From positions 35,968,501 through 36,032,500 of the forward strand of contig NW_024465885.1 in the NCBI RefSeq assembly GCF_017591425.1: 64,000 nucleotides of DNA. The letters are read 5' to 3'. Position numbers and translations under genes: made by a program. Below, piece after piece: positions 11,706 through 24,480 of this stretch. The notes under the pieces were generated by a model. It had not been told where the DNA came from, did not search any database, and worked only from the letters and a program-made list of their open reading frames with translations. This DNA comes from Ochotona curzoniae (Eukaryota > Chordata > Mammalia > Lagomorpha > Ochotonidae). Each line of letters starts with the position of its first letter. The stretch's first letter is position 1.

Positions 11706-11999
11706 CTATCCAATGATCTTAAGGCTTATGTGTCCCCAGAATTCTTACACTGAAATAAAATTAAAAATACAATATTTTCTGAATGAGAATATTTGGGGAG
11801 ACAATAAGATTATCAGTGCAGAATTTCTTAGAACAGGATTGCAAAGCCTTTGAAGCGGGTTTCTTTGATGATTACGCCTCATACAATCATAGTGTGAGAA
11901 CAGCCATCTTTTAAAAACTCTGCTTCACTTCCCACTGAGTCAAATGATCTCCTGGACTGGCATTCTTAGCATCCAAATCTTTGAAAAATACAGCTGAGA

Positions 12000-12045
12000 A
12001 ATAAACTTTATATATATAAAGTTTACATATATATATAAATAAAAG
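12000..12045. repeat. TATA-rich short inverted repeat
   Basis: ACTTTATATATATAAAGT (starting near 12,004) is a perfect palindrome followed by further TATA repeats. It is probably simple-sequence DNA. Confidence 0.6.
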
Positions 12046-12393
12046 TGTGTGTGCATACAATTCCATGTATACATTGTTTATTTCGTTTCATTGACTTAAA
12101 GAGAGAGTGTATATTATGTTGCATCAGTTCTTGGCTTAGTTTCCATTTGCCTGGAATAGCCAAATCTGGGTGAGGCAAAAGAGGGCAGTCTAGAATTCTA
12201 TTCAATTCTCCTACTCAGGTACAAGGGGCCCAAGTCATTGAGCAGTTAGCTACTGTCACCTAAGACACAAAAAAATTATAAATGGAGGAGCTGGGACACA
12301 AACTAAGAAATCTGAGATGTATGGGATACAAATACCCAAAGTGATGGCTTAATCCACAGCACCACAAGGCCCTCTCTATAAAGTAAGATTTTA

Positions 12394-12717
12394 GGGCCCG
12401 GCGCAATAGTGTAGTGGTTAAACTCCTCGCCTTGCATGCACCATGATCCCATATGTTCGCCTGTTCTAATCCTGGAGGCCCTGCTTCCCATCCAGCTCCT
12501 TGCCTGTGGCCTGGGAAAGCAATCGAGGACGGCCAAAGGCCTTGGGACCCTGCACCCACTTGGGAGGCCTGAAAGAGTTTCTGAATCCCTGCCTTCAGAT
12601 TGGTGCAGCTCCAGCTGTTGCGGCCATTTGTGGAGTGAACCTTCGGACGGAAGCTCTTCCTCTCTTTCTCTTCTGTCTGTATATTCGCCTTTCCAATAAA
12701 AATAAATTAAAAAAAAT
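12394..12717 (+). mobile_element. CSINE
   Basis: GGGCCCGGCGCAATAGTGTA head, B box GTTCTAATCC, and CCAATAAAAATAAATT tail. Target-site duplication ATAAAGTAAGATTT at 12,378 and ATAAAGTAATATTT at 12,718 (13 of 14). It lies about 690 bp from the inverted copy at 11,358, so the two could pair in a read-through transcript. Confidence 0.95.
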
Positions 12718-12995
12718 AATAAAGTAATATTTGAAAAAGTAAATTGGAAAATAAGGGATTATAATTTTATTCCTTTATTATTGTTAAGACATCATGCAAT
12801 GTCCTGGTGACTCAGTGTGTGGACTAGATACTGTCTTTTAGAGATAAATGATTAACAATCCAGGGAAGTAGAAATATGACAGATGATATACAGGAGACAT
12901 CATCTCCAGTGCAAATGATATAATGGCTTCTTTTTCAGACAAGTTTGGAGACAGAGATAATGGAAATTTACACTGGACTTAAATAATAGAAGTAA
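12718..12995. other. AT-rich spacer
   Basis: Nothing recognised between two same-strand SINEs. Confidence 0.5.
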
Positions 12996-13320
12996 GGGCC
13001 AGTGAGGTGGCCTAGTGGCTAAACTCCTCGCCTTAAATGCACTGGAATCCCATATGGGTGCTGGTTCTAATCCCAGCAGCTCCACTTCCAATCCAGCACC
13101 CTGCTTGTGGCCTGGGAAAGCAATTGAGGATGGCCCAAAGCCTTGAGACCCTGCACCCATGTAGGAGAATCAGAAGAAGCTCCTGGCTCCTGGCTTTAGA
13201 TTGGCTCAGTTCCAGCTGTTATGGTCACTTGGGGAGTGAATCATCAGAGGAAAGATCTTCCTCTCTGTCTCTCCTCTCTGTATATCTGACTTTCAAATAA
13301 AAGTGAATAAGCCTTATAAA
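12996..13320 (+). mobile_element. CSINE
   Basis: Full-length copy: GGGCCAGTGAGGTGGCCTAG head with an A-box-like segment, GGTTCTAATCCC B box, TTCCTCTCTGTCTCTCC, and a CAAATAAAAGTGAATAAG tail. Moderately diverged. Confidence 0.93.
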
Positions 13321-13569
13321 AAGTGAATTAATAGTCATGTAAGGGGTAAGACAAAGGTCAGAAGAGAATGGGTCAAGTAGGGGAAAATTTTTGATGACAG
13401 ATAACACAAGAAACATGGATCTTGAAGAAAGAGCAAAGTTCAATTTTATGTTTGTGTTTATAGGTACTCCATCATGACATGAGGTGATGTTAGAGGGATA
13501 GGCAGGTATAAGCTTTTGACTTGCCTTAATAATCAAATTAATGAGTGTTCATTTAGAAAATAGTGTCCT

Positions 13570-13908
13570 GGCCCTGCACAGTAGCCTGGCGGCTGGAGTC
13601 CTTGCCTTGAACAACTCAGGATCCCATATGGGTGCCTGTTCTTTTCCCGACAGCTCTACTTTCCATACATCTCCCTGCTTGTGGCCTGGAAAAGCAGTAA
13701 GAGATGCCCCAAAGCTTTGGGACCCTGTACCTGCTTGGGAGACCCAGAAGAGACTCGGGGCTCTTGGTTTCAGATTGGCTCAGCTCCAGCCATTGTGACC
13801 ACTTGAGGAGTGAATCAACTGATGAAAGATCTTTCTCTCTGCCTCTGCTCCTCTCTGTATATCTGACTGTCCAATAAAAAATAAATGTTAAAAAAAAATA
13901 AAAAAAGG
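13570..13908 (+). mobile_element. CSINE
   Basis: GGCCCTGCACAGTAGCCTGG head to the CCAATAAAAAATAAATG tail and A-rich end. The flanks share ATAGTGTCCT (13,561-13,570) and ATAGTGTTCT (13,911-13,920), a diverged target-site duplication. Confidence 0.93.
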
Positions 13909-13920
13909 ACATAGTGTTCT

Positions 13921-16084
13921 TCGCTGACTCAGAAGTTTAAAAAAGTGTTGCTTGCACATTCAGAACAGGGAAATTTGCTACGAACAAAAATGCTGCGGTT
14001 TCAACTCAAAATGTCGAATACTGAAACAAATGTACAAATTTGAAACTTGAAACAGGAATTCAGACTGGGTCTGTGGACAAGGGATTTTCATGTATAGCCA
14101 TCAGACAATTTCATTTTTGCATGTAAGGTACTTCCTTGAGTCTTACGTTACTGGCTGACAACATTCTACTGTTTAATGAGTTTAGTGTGTATAATTTTAT
14201 TCTGCAAACGTGTTACTCATATACTTCATCTGTAGACAGAGTTAAATGTAAAGTTTAAGCTCGTGTTAACAACTGAGGAGAGAAAATGCTTAAAGTAAGA
14301 GATGAATGTTCTTGAAAAAAATCTTAAGTAAACAGATTGTGAAGTTCTGTGGAAACCAGAGAAATGAAATATGAAAGCACCTTTAAATATTTCAATGTGT
14401 GATATAATTGCAGCTCATTGAAATCAACTGAATTTCCCTCAACTCAATGAAATAAATTGTTCTAGAACACAACGCAGTATGGAAAGTATCTTGAGACATT
14501 GAACGATCTACACAATGCAAACATGAATGAGGTACCAGGTAATGAAAACTCATGATGAAACGTCAGCACATAGTTTTAACTAAGGGCACACAATCTAAAA
14601 AGGTGTATGTTGCTGAAGACAACTATATTATATTGTCAAACAGACAAGACTGTGAAAGAGGAAAAAAAAAATCAGTGTTTTCCAGGAGTGTTTTGTGAGT
14701 GGGAAAGATTAAGTGACAGAACACATTTTTTAAGATTATGGGAACTACATTTATATAATAATTGTGTATATGTAGTTACATATTTAAAATAATGCATTTT
14801 TTCAAATACATATAGTTTAATTTCTTATGTGAAGGCACAGCCTATATGACAAAAGCTATATACTTTCTTTTCAATTATGCTGTAAATCAATAATCCTAGC
14901 AACTAAAATCCATTTTTTTAGATTTTTATTTTATGAAGGGAAGAAATCTCATGCATTTTTCAAAATAACTTCTTATAACTAAAATATGTTGCATTTCATT
15001 ATTAATTAAATAATGCATGTTTGCATGTATACACAGACATACACAAATATAACTTTCCAAACCAACAATTAAATTCTAAATGTTAAGAACTTACCCATGT
15101 TTCTTGAATTTTCTTTGTTGACTGAATATGCCGCATTCACCAATTTGAACTTCATTTAGTTTAAAAATTCTGCCAATAAATTTCACATATTAATTCTTTT
15201 CCAGCCTTATATGCTCCTAATTTTGCTTTCTTATGCATGGTTAAGTTACAGCCATTAACATCATGAGGAACTTTGCCCTTCCTCTTTCTCTGTGCCAGTA
15301 CTCTCAACATTTTTGTTTGTTTAATCCATGACAGATATCAAACATTTGAATACTGCATGGTTGAGTGATTTTAATTAGATTTTCAATCAGTTGGCTTATT
15401 TATTCCATTGTATTCTGAAACTCTGGTGACTATATTAGGACTCGTGGCACCAAAGGGTATTGCCTACTTGGATGAAGTTAAGAGCATGTGATTTCATCAC
15501 TGTAATTTTATGGATTGTTGGTTCTGTTTGAAGTGCAACTTATTTTGGTTTGTTTCTTCTTATTTTACTATTTCTCCCTTCTTTGCATTCATACATGTGG
15601 ATCGGTCTATTTTTAATGCCTATGTAAATAGAGCTGACTCTTCAAGAACGAGATGGGGCAATTAGCAACCTTGTGGAGAGTCCCTGCCCCAGAATGAAAG
15701 AATTCTCCTACTATTGCTCATGCCCCAAACCACAGGCTGTCAAGAGTGTTTCTCTTGAAAAGAAGCATAAAACGTCAGATCAGCGATGCCTCAGGAAAGT
15801 CGTATTGGACGGATAGCACAAAAGATAAATCGACCCTCCCTTGATGCCATTCTAGTTGTTTAAATGGTTTGAAGTCAGGGATGAGCAGAGGGTTAACAGT
15901 TCAAAGGAGATTCACATTCTGTCATGCCAGATGAATGAAAATTTAACTCATGTTTTATCTGAGTTATGAAATTTCCATCTTCAATGCTTATGTTTGTGTT
16001 TAGTATTACTGCGACCAGTATAGCATGACCAGGATTGCAGAAGGAGGTGGAATCAGACAGAAATAAGATAAAGAGTACAAAACT
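13921..16084. other. AT-rich DNA without recognised elements
   Basis: Largely featureless. A less AT-rich island at about 15,640-15,870 (words such as GTCGTATTGGACGGATAG) is not attributable to any family I know and could be either a degraded repeat or conserved non-coding sequence. Confidence 0.5.
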
Positions 16085-16096
16085 GGGGGGGGGGGG
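16085..16096 (+). repeat. run of 12 G
   Basis: A mononucleotide G tract, unusual in this AT-rich region. Confidence 0.95.
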
Positions 16097-16129
16097 TTGA
16101 GGCAAGTCCCCTTCTCTAAAGAGATCCTT

Positions 16130-16445
16130 GCCTCGATTTTTTTTTTATTGAACTGCTGGGGCATCAAATTGCAGCAATTGATGTGGCACAAAATTTGACA
16201 GCTATGTCCCATAGTGATGCTAGCTAGTAGAGACTTGATGTTCAGGAAGCAACAGTGTGATCTAAATACAAACACCAGTGTGTGACTACCTCAAGGATTT
16301 CAGAAAGTTCATAGTTTCGTGGCAGTGAACATTCCCCAGCTACAGACCCTTGCCTGTAAGTCTCAACTCTGGTCTTGGATTTTTGCCCAGGTGTGAAACA
16401 TTGCCGGCAGATTTCATTCTTGGTCCCCAGCACCAGCAGTCTGTA
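16130..16445 (-). mobile_element. possible retroposed sequence with AATAAA and A tail
   Basis: On the minus strand about 300 bp of less AT-rich sequence ends in TTCAATAAAAAAAAAATCG, i.e. a polyadenylation signal merging with an A tract. One minus frame is open for 63 codons (16,242-16,433) and contains CRQCF, but I do not recognise the source. It may be a truncated retrocopy of an mRNA, or the end of an LTR or other retroelement. No target-site duplication was found. Confidence 0.25.
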
Positions 16446-18329
16446 AGTTCAAGACTCCATTACAGTCTTCCCAGATACTATTATTAAATCATGTTGTTAT
16501 TGTTTTGCAGATCATCTGTGGCACGTATCTCATTTATTGTCTAATAAGGAAGGAAGAGGTGAAGAAAGAAACTAAAGACCGCTTGCTACCATTTTTATTC
16601 TTATTCCCATAGCTTAGCTGCCATATTGCAATTGGCTTTTTGATTTAAGACTCAACAAGAACTAAGTCAAAGATCAAATTTAACAGAGCATATGAGATGA
16701 TAGATAACCTTAATGTGTGAAGCTGAAAGATTATGAAGAATTTCAAGTGATGGAATACTTGAAGACACCGAAATGGGGTTGATGAATACTATTTCTAGGT
16801 AGAGATAGTGATTAATTTAGTCTAGGTATTGGCAGTTAGTTGAGAATATATGCTGTGTATGGCCAGATACATATTTTTATCCTCAAAGGAGCTAAAACAT
16901 TTCCTATTTATTACCAAATGAACAATTTAAGAAAACTACTATCTAAAATAAAATAAAATGCAAGCACTGTGTCAATAGTTTGTATACTACTTTTCATTGA
17001 AATTTTGTGTTCACTGCTTCAGAATGTTGTCAAAATTTTGAAATGGAAAATGTGTCATTAATATTTCAAGATAATGAAGTTTAAAAATGACCTAGAAGTT
17101 TTCCTATGAAATTGCTGAAAGGGAGGATAAGACATTCATATTGCTATAACTTTTGTACTTTGGCAACATTCAGAAAAGAGAGATGGAAAGTCGCTGACCA
17201 AAATAATTTTAGGTTGGATTTAGAGAATTATAACAAACAAATCTTTAAACTAAATATCTCTTCAACAAAGATATATGAACGTTTTTAGTACAGAAACGCT
17301 GACATTCAGTAGCTTCAATGAAAATTCAGTTTAAGGAACTTAACGAACATGTACCGAAATTAACTTATCACAAAACAGCTATTAGTGAACTCAACTTCTT
17401 CAAGATTGTAGCAGTTCAGTGATTATACCAATATCCATTAGAAATATTAACATCATGAAATTATATCAAATTCAAAATTATGAAGTAAGAGGAAAATAAA
17501 TGTATGATGTGTTTTATTTACGAATCACTACTTTCACTATCTTTAAAACATTCCCTGAATTTTATTTTTACCATTCCCATCATGTATCTCCCCATAATTC
17601 ATTTGATGTTTACCATTTCCTTTCTCATTTTTCTCTGTCCAAGGTCAGTAAAACTTTCAGTATTTTCTAATATAGAGGCTCATTCTTCTTTTACTTCTAC
17701 AAAGTTTTTATTCAGATACTTCTGTTCTGTCACTACACATGTTTGGAAATTTTCCTTTCTGTTCATAGTCTGACAATTTCCTAATGTCATCTCTCCTAAT
17801 CACTGCATCTTTTTGTACATAATCATAATCATCCTATGTATAGCATCTTATTGTCTAAAGTAATAGATTTTCTCCTGTTTTTATGTACAAATAGCATTAT
17901 ATACTTTGCACACATGTGTACATGATGTGTTTTATAGAAGTTAAATCTCATATATTTTCTATCTCAAAATATTTTATTAAAATAATCCTAATAAAAGGAA
18001 ATAGGAGATAAGACATTTAATTTTAATAAGTTATATTCAAACTCAATAGAATAAAATTTAGAAGTAAAATTATGCATGACACTCTGGCACACATTTATTG
18101 AAAAATGTTTACCATAATTGAGTTGATTAGCTTATCTCTTATCTCGCATAGCTATATTCCACACTTTTGGTACTGTGAGAATTCATTAGATAATATCTCT
18201 AAAGAAATTTCATGTGCACCATATGGTATCAAAAGCTACAAACAATGATGTGCTTTGGATACCTGGATTTATTTCTGCTATAACTAAAAGTTTGTATATT
18301 TTGAACACTGTCTAACTAATTTCTGAATT
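16446..18329. other. AT-rich DNA, nothing recognised
   Basis: No supported feature. Confidence 0.5.
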
Positions 18330-19640
18330 CTTCAGCCTGGAGAAAAACTGAGCCTAAGAACTGGGACCCCGGGCAGACTAGACCAGGCAGGGCTACACAA
18401 CCTATTGACCTACATATGAACTGGGTTACAGAGAGAGCCAGGTTGAACGAAGTGATTGTATCCATTGTTCATGTATGGTTGGACTTTGTCACAGAATCAG
18501 TTGGCAAGTGCTGGGAATGTATTCAAGTTCTGTTAGGTTAGCCTGTGGACCCACCTGGAAAGTACAATATTCACGGCTAGAAGTGGGTCTATTAGAAATA
18601 TTATGGTCATCCCTCTGATGGACTGCAGCTTCCATCAGGGATCATGAGAGCCATAGTTAAAGGTGTACCTGGCTGGGCAGGAGATAGTGCCCACTAACGT
18701 TAAGTGTGAACTGGACAGTGTAGTCATTTGGGCTGAGACAGGCTGAAGCATCCCATCAGTGTATACAAACATTAAATGGGATGAGGGGCAGACTGATAAG
18801 TCTGTTGCACATACCAGCATGCTGAGGAACCATGGCTGCGAGTGGGCCTTGTGGGGGTTATTGGGGCTACTTCAACTGGGCTATAATTCCTACTGGTGTA
18901 TATGAAGGCCATGTGTGTGGTGGGCAGGGAAAGGTGGGGCTGCAGCATCTATTGGTTTGAAAAAGAAATGGGGCTAGAGACAGATTGGAGACAGATCTAA
19001 CTGTACAACTATAACTACCAGTGTGGGGATGGGGGATAAGGGCTAATGTGGGTGATGGATTAAATAGAACCCGTACTAACTGGCAAATACAGCAGTAAGT
19101 GCTGAGATTACCTCTGTTGAGATTTTTGCTGACCCGCCAGCTAGGCCCCTGGACTCAGAACTCCCACCATGAGGAAGTTAGTAGGATCTGTGATCAAACC
19201 ATCGAGTGAACTGAGTCTCTTCAGTTGCCAAAGACTATGTACTGGAAGGCATGCCAAGATCAACATTGGGACTATGGCAATTCATTGGGGCCTGCAGAGG
19301 ACATCTAGTACCATAGCAGAGGATGGAGGGCAGAACAAATTGAACCACTCTAGCAGCCAAGTGTTGACAGCAAATATCTGAATGAGTAGAGACTCTAAGG
19401 TAGTCTACGTCAGCGAATGTACCTCAAAAGGATTCTGTCTTCTTTGTAACAATAGAATCAATAGCATTTCAGAACTATTAAAACCACTTGAGTATCACCC
19501 TCTATCCACAGAGAGACTCTGGGATGACATTGGGTGACTGATTCCTATCCCTGGGTATTGATGCATTTGGGATATTGGGCATGGCTTCTTCTCCTCTTTG
19601 CCCCCTTCCAAGATACAGGAAGAAGAAAAGAAAATTAGAA
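18330..19640 (+). mobile_element. unnamed repeat family, copy A
   Basis: A 1.3-kb, less AT-rich block with sharp compositional edges. Its last 450 bp aligns by eye with the minus strand of 40.44-40.9 kb: ACATTGGGACTATGG/CACATTGGGACTTGC, CAGAGGACATCTAGTACCAT/CAGAGGACAGCTGTACCAT, GAGGATGGAGGGCAGAACA/GAGGAAGTAGGACAGAACA, and ATGGCTTCTTCTCC/ATGGCTTCTTCCAC near the right end. The left part holds degenerate internal units of the form CTGGGCTG-AGCATCC-TGGT (about 18,612, 18,741, 18,875, 18,934). It could be an L1 promoter or 5' UTR with monomers, or an LTR-type sequence. No ORF is credible. Confidence 0.6.
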
Positions 19641-21426
19641 ACAATGGTCTCATCCATGTTTGCCTATTCCTCAACTCTCCCGCCCCCCAATCAGTAGTCC
19701 ATATAAAATTTTCAAATCATTTTATTTCAATACAGCAATGCACCTTTCTCAACTATGTAATCATTAAATAAAATAAATTAGAATGGCAATGCCTAATATA
19801 ATTTTACAGAATATGAATTTCTAATCATGTTCTGCTAGATTCTACTGAAATGTATTTCATTTATCAGAACTTTGTAAACCAAATACCAAATATCCTAACT
19901 ATCGTGTATAAAATAAAAATGTTAGCTTTTGCATATTTGAAATATGTCTAAAATATAATCGATTCTGGACCAAAATCTTAAAAACAAACACGCAAAAATA
20001 AATAAGAATAAAAGATAAGTTTCATGGCAGTGGGTACTATAATCTTTAGTGAAAGTTAAAATAGTTCTCTTTTGAAATTGATGAAAAGCTACCAGTTAGG
20101 CAACCATGAATATTGAAAACAGGTTGCATGCCTTTCAAAATCTCTGATACCTTGGATACTGGTAAAAGGGAGTATTGATAGTGGGAAGAACAGTTTGCAA
20201 TTGGTTACCCCCATTTTTTTTTTCTTTTCAAGTGAGCAAGAGAGAGGATAGTATTTATATTATCTGTCTGTGGTCTCAGTATAAGCAAATTGTCAATTTA
20301 CACATGGGACTTTAAGTATTTTTACGATTGCATTCCAGAGAGAAAATAATTGCAAGGAAGCAGAGGCACATTTGTTCAGGTTGCAAATTTAACTACATTA
20401 CAGGGCAGATGTTGTAGAAAACGTAACACCTGGAAAAACAATATTAAACATTTTACTGCCAAAACATTTATTCAGTTGTCTCCAGAAATCATCTTGTTTA
20501 CAATATGTGGCTTGCTAGACTGTATTCATATCCAATCACCAAGTAAAGGTATAAGTAGAAATTGCAAGTGGATAAAATATTTCTCAGTTTATTTTCAAAA
20601 TAATTTGTCGCTTCTCTTTTGTTCTTTTGATATATGTCTCTGCGTTTTTAATTTTCATGTCTAAATGGTTTTTATTTAAAGATAGTTTGGTGATAGGGCA
20701 ATTCAATTTTCAAACAGGAAAATCTTATCATGCAACTTAAAAAACATACCGGTAAGCCTTAACTATTAAAGTTCACACAAACAGTTCTGAGAGAATAATT
20801 GTAAAAATAAATTTGTTATTTACATTTTTTATTAATAGAGCTGCATGAAATACCTTGATTCATGTATGAACTGTTACACGTGAGAAATATAGACTCACAG
20901 AAAGATATTTGCTTAGGCAATTTTAAATAGTATTCTATAATTTTATTTTATGTATTTTATCTATGCAGTATAGGTCATGCCTTTTTGATTTTTAGTAGTT
21001 ACTCATACCTTCTGCCCAAGTCTGATCACACATTTGTACTATTGGTTTTGCAACAAGTTGTACTAGTGTCAAATGACCCATTCAAAGAAAACAGAGCAAC
21101 ATGCATTTTCACTGACTCAGATGCTCATAGTCATCTCATTAACAGACACAAATCAAATGCTTGCTGTAAAGCATTTTAGAACAGCTTATGGACATAATTT
21201 TCAAATCATTTTATTTCAGTAGAGTAATAAACATAAATAAAAAGATACATTTTTAAGCTTGTTTTCAATAATTACTTATTTTTGAAAAAAAAATTAAATT
21301 TACATTATAGTGAGAAACTTAGTGATCCACCAAATAAAAAGTTCAAAATATGAAATTAATAAAAACATAATTCAGTATGACTATTGGAACAGTGCATAAA
21401 AAATAGTTCAAGTGAAAGTTTACAAG
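19641..21426. other. AT-rich DNA, nothing recognised
   Basis: No supported feature. The 104-aa frame at 20,350-20,664 has no motif or homology I recognise. Confidence 0.5.
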
Positions 21427-21760
21427 TTTTTTTTTTAAGATTTATTTACTTTTATTCAAAAGGCAGATACATACATACAGGAGAAGAGACAGAGAGGAAA
21501 ATTTTCCATCCTATGATTCATTCCTAAGTGGCCACAACAGCTGGAGCTGCACTGATCCAAAACCAAGAGACTAGATCCTTTTCCAGGGCTCCCATGCAGG
21601 TTCAGGGCCCCAAGGCTTTGGGCCGTCTTTGACTGCTTTCCCAGGCTACAAGCAAGGAACTGGATGGGAAGTAGGGCTGCTGGGATTAGAACCAGAGCCC
21701 ATATGGGATCCCAGAACATTCAGGGGGAGGACTCTAGCCACTAGGTGCCACGCTCTGCCC
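21427..21760 (-). mobile_element. CSINE, antisense
   Basis: T tract and AAGATTTATTTACTTTTATT, then GAGACAGAGAGGAAAATTTTCC, CCAAGGCTTTGGGCCGTC, CTGGGATTAGAACCAGAGCC (inverted B box) and a diverged head. The minus-strand frame at 21,456-21,719 is SINE-derived. Confidence 0.93.
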
Positions 21761-23439
21761 TTCCTCTTAGACTTTATATTATTTTTACAAGTATTAATTA
21801 AGTAAAATATAAACTCATGATAAGATAGTGTATGCATGTCATTACAGTCATTTATTAGGCTTTATATTTCCTCTGAGGTCCTAAGATTCCCTAGGAACAA
21901 TTTCTCATAAACTAACTTGAACATTTCTCAATAATTAAGAAAGTTAAGTTAATATTTCATCCTGCAGTAGAGAACTATGAGTGTAGCAAGCATTCAAATA
22001 ACCAATCCTATAGAAGGACAGCAGTGATGATCTGTTACAAAGCAGTGTTATCCTGAGGTTTCACCCTCAGCAGAGTTTATCATGAGGAATAAACAATGAC
22101 TTTGGTACCTGTTTCATTGTAGACTCAACAGTTGTGGTCATTTGTGGAATATTTGCTACATGCATTGAAAGTTGCTCAGGACTTTATTAGAGTTTCTTTT
22201 TGGGGTTTTATAAAATAATGTATGAATTATATATTGACCTGCACTGTATCACAGATGCACTTACACAACAAAACCTGCACACATTTTGAGACATATAAGA
22301 AATTAGAGAAATATCTCATAGATTCTTTGTGGTAATTCTGGCCACTGACAGTTTGCAAAAACTAAGCTGAAACAAATGACATAGTAAAAAGAATAGGAAG
22401 ATCTCTGTCTTCAATCCTGTGTTCAGAATGTTGGTGCTAAAGACCAAGGCTCAAGGGCTTGCCGGTGGGAAAAAAGTCTAACCCAAGATGAATTTACACA
22501 TCTGGAGGCAAGGATACATAGCTGGACAGTAGGTCAAGGCCACAGAACTGAGCCTTTAAGCATATCCTTGAGGTATTCTTGTACCTGTTCTTGGGTCATG
22601 CTGCTACATCCTGAGCATTAAGCACTTGCTAGTTAAGTAAGCTGTGGGCATAGCTATCAACGTTTGTGACACATTGATTCCTATAATTTTACTCCCCAAG
22701 CAATTCAAGCAAATCCTAGGTCAACTCTTTGCTCACAAGAGTCTTTCCTCTGGACACAGGCTTTAGTAGTCTTCATTTTGTGTCTATTTTTTTTTTTTAA
22801 TTGCATGTTGCCTCCATCTCCAACCTGTTGATCCCACTGCAGGCAGTGGCAATTTGGATTTTTTAAAACTGAACTACAAGTCAAAGATTCTTTAAGCACA
22901 TATTAGAAATCACAACAACCTTCTTTTCATATTCAGGAAATGAATCCTACTTGTTAGTTCCAGAAACTGTAGTTTGAATGAGCATGTTTTTTCATCAACA
23001 GCTTGGTAAGAGCCCAGTTTTTTCACCCAATAGACTGTCGGGCCCTAAAATTCAACAGTATAAAAATCATAAACTAACATATTATTTTAACATTAATATT
23101 TGTGGGTCAACACATGAAGCAGAGAAGAAAAATCATGCTCAATATTACACAACAGATGCTTTTTGGAAAGAACAGTCATCTAATAACCAAAATAAACAGT
23201 TGTTTTTATAATGATTATTACATGGTTAGAAGACACCTTAATTTGTTATGTAATCAATTAATAATAATTAGGAATGTATTTATATATACACTGTGGCTCA
23301 TCCTTGATAAATGATTAAAACATTTTCACTGCATAAGATATTTAAGAAATATAACAGTGACTTTCAATAAGACTGAATATCATAACATCATTTTAACTCC
23401 CTTTGCTCTAATTTTTAGTAAACGCATATTTATTATTTT
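21761..23439. other. AT-rich DNA, nothing recognised
   Basis: Somewhat less AT-rich around 22,380-22,660, but no family recognised. The T10 run near 22,789 is followed by unique sequence. Confidence 0.45.
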
Positions 23440-23695
23440 TGAGATATTTATTTTAATTTTTGGAAAGAAAAGTTTTACACATGAGTTACACGCAAAGAAA
23501 GGAGACAGCGATGTCTTCCATCTGCTGGTTCCTTCCCAAATGGCCACAACCATAGGGATGTCAGGCCGAAGACCACAGGCAAGTGATTCATTTGGATGCA
23601 GGGCCCCCGTATATATCCTGTGGGGAAAGGACCCAAACACTTCAGACATCCTTTGATCCTTTCCAAGGTGTCTGAGCTCAGGCTTAGGTACACTT
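23440..23695 (-). mobile_element. very old, degenerate CSINE, antisense
   Basis: GATGTCTTCCATCTGCTGGTT, TTCCCAAATGGCCACAACC, GGATGCAGGGCCCC and a GTGTCTGAGCTCAGG-like core survive in the right order. Much of the element is unrecognisable. Confidence 0.6.
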
Positions 23696-24480
23696 ATCAA
23701 ACAACCTGTGATTATCTGTGTTGCTTGATTGGATTGGCTACAACCACAGTACAGTGCTAACTAGAAATGGTGAGAGTGAGCAACATGCTTCCCTGTCTCT
23801 GAAAACAAATGTATGCTTTATCACTAAATAACATTGATCTCTACATTTTAATAAATATGAACAGATTGCCTTTTTTTTTTTCCTAGACTCCTTGGTACCT
23901 AGAGATTTTAACAGAAAAAAAATTGAAATTTTACTTCAACAAAGCATCTATTAACAGAACTTATGTTTTTATTTTAGTTTTATTTTCGCAATGTTTTTGG
24001 ATGTGATTAAACATAAATAGATTGATTACTGATTCAATATTCACTGCAAATAAAGTACATATAATCAAAATCATTAAGCTGCTGAAAAAATGTCTTGTGA
24101 TCATTAGTTACATCTTGGATTCAAATGGCTAAACTTTTGTCAACTATTTTTGCATAGCCATGAGAGATATTGATCGACAAAAGGATGCAGTTCTTTTGTG
24201 TTTTTATGTTTGTCTTATTTGACTAACGCCATTGCTGGAATCTTCCAAATTTATGAATGGATAATCTCAAAGTGCCTCTCGCATGTGTTTCTGCACTGTT
24301 ATTTGCAGTGGCAAATCAAGCTAAAATGTGTTTCTTACTGATCTAGGTATTGAAGGAAATTTATAATTTTCTTTTTAATTTTTCTTGCCTTAGTAAATTT
24401 GCTAGCAGAGAAACCACCTACCTATTTTTATTGTAGAGATAGGTTTTATTCATAACTCATATGCTTCTGTTTTTGTAGGG
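23696..24480. other. AT-rich DNA, nothing recognised
   Basis: No feature seen. Confidence 0.5.

Noticed and set aside
12394..12490. tRNA-like A and B boxes as a tRNA gene
   Set aside because: They belong to the tRNA-derived head of the SINE. No cloverleaf with an acceptor stem is maintained, and the same pattern recurs in all CSINE heads.
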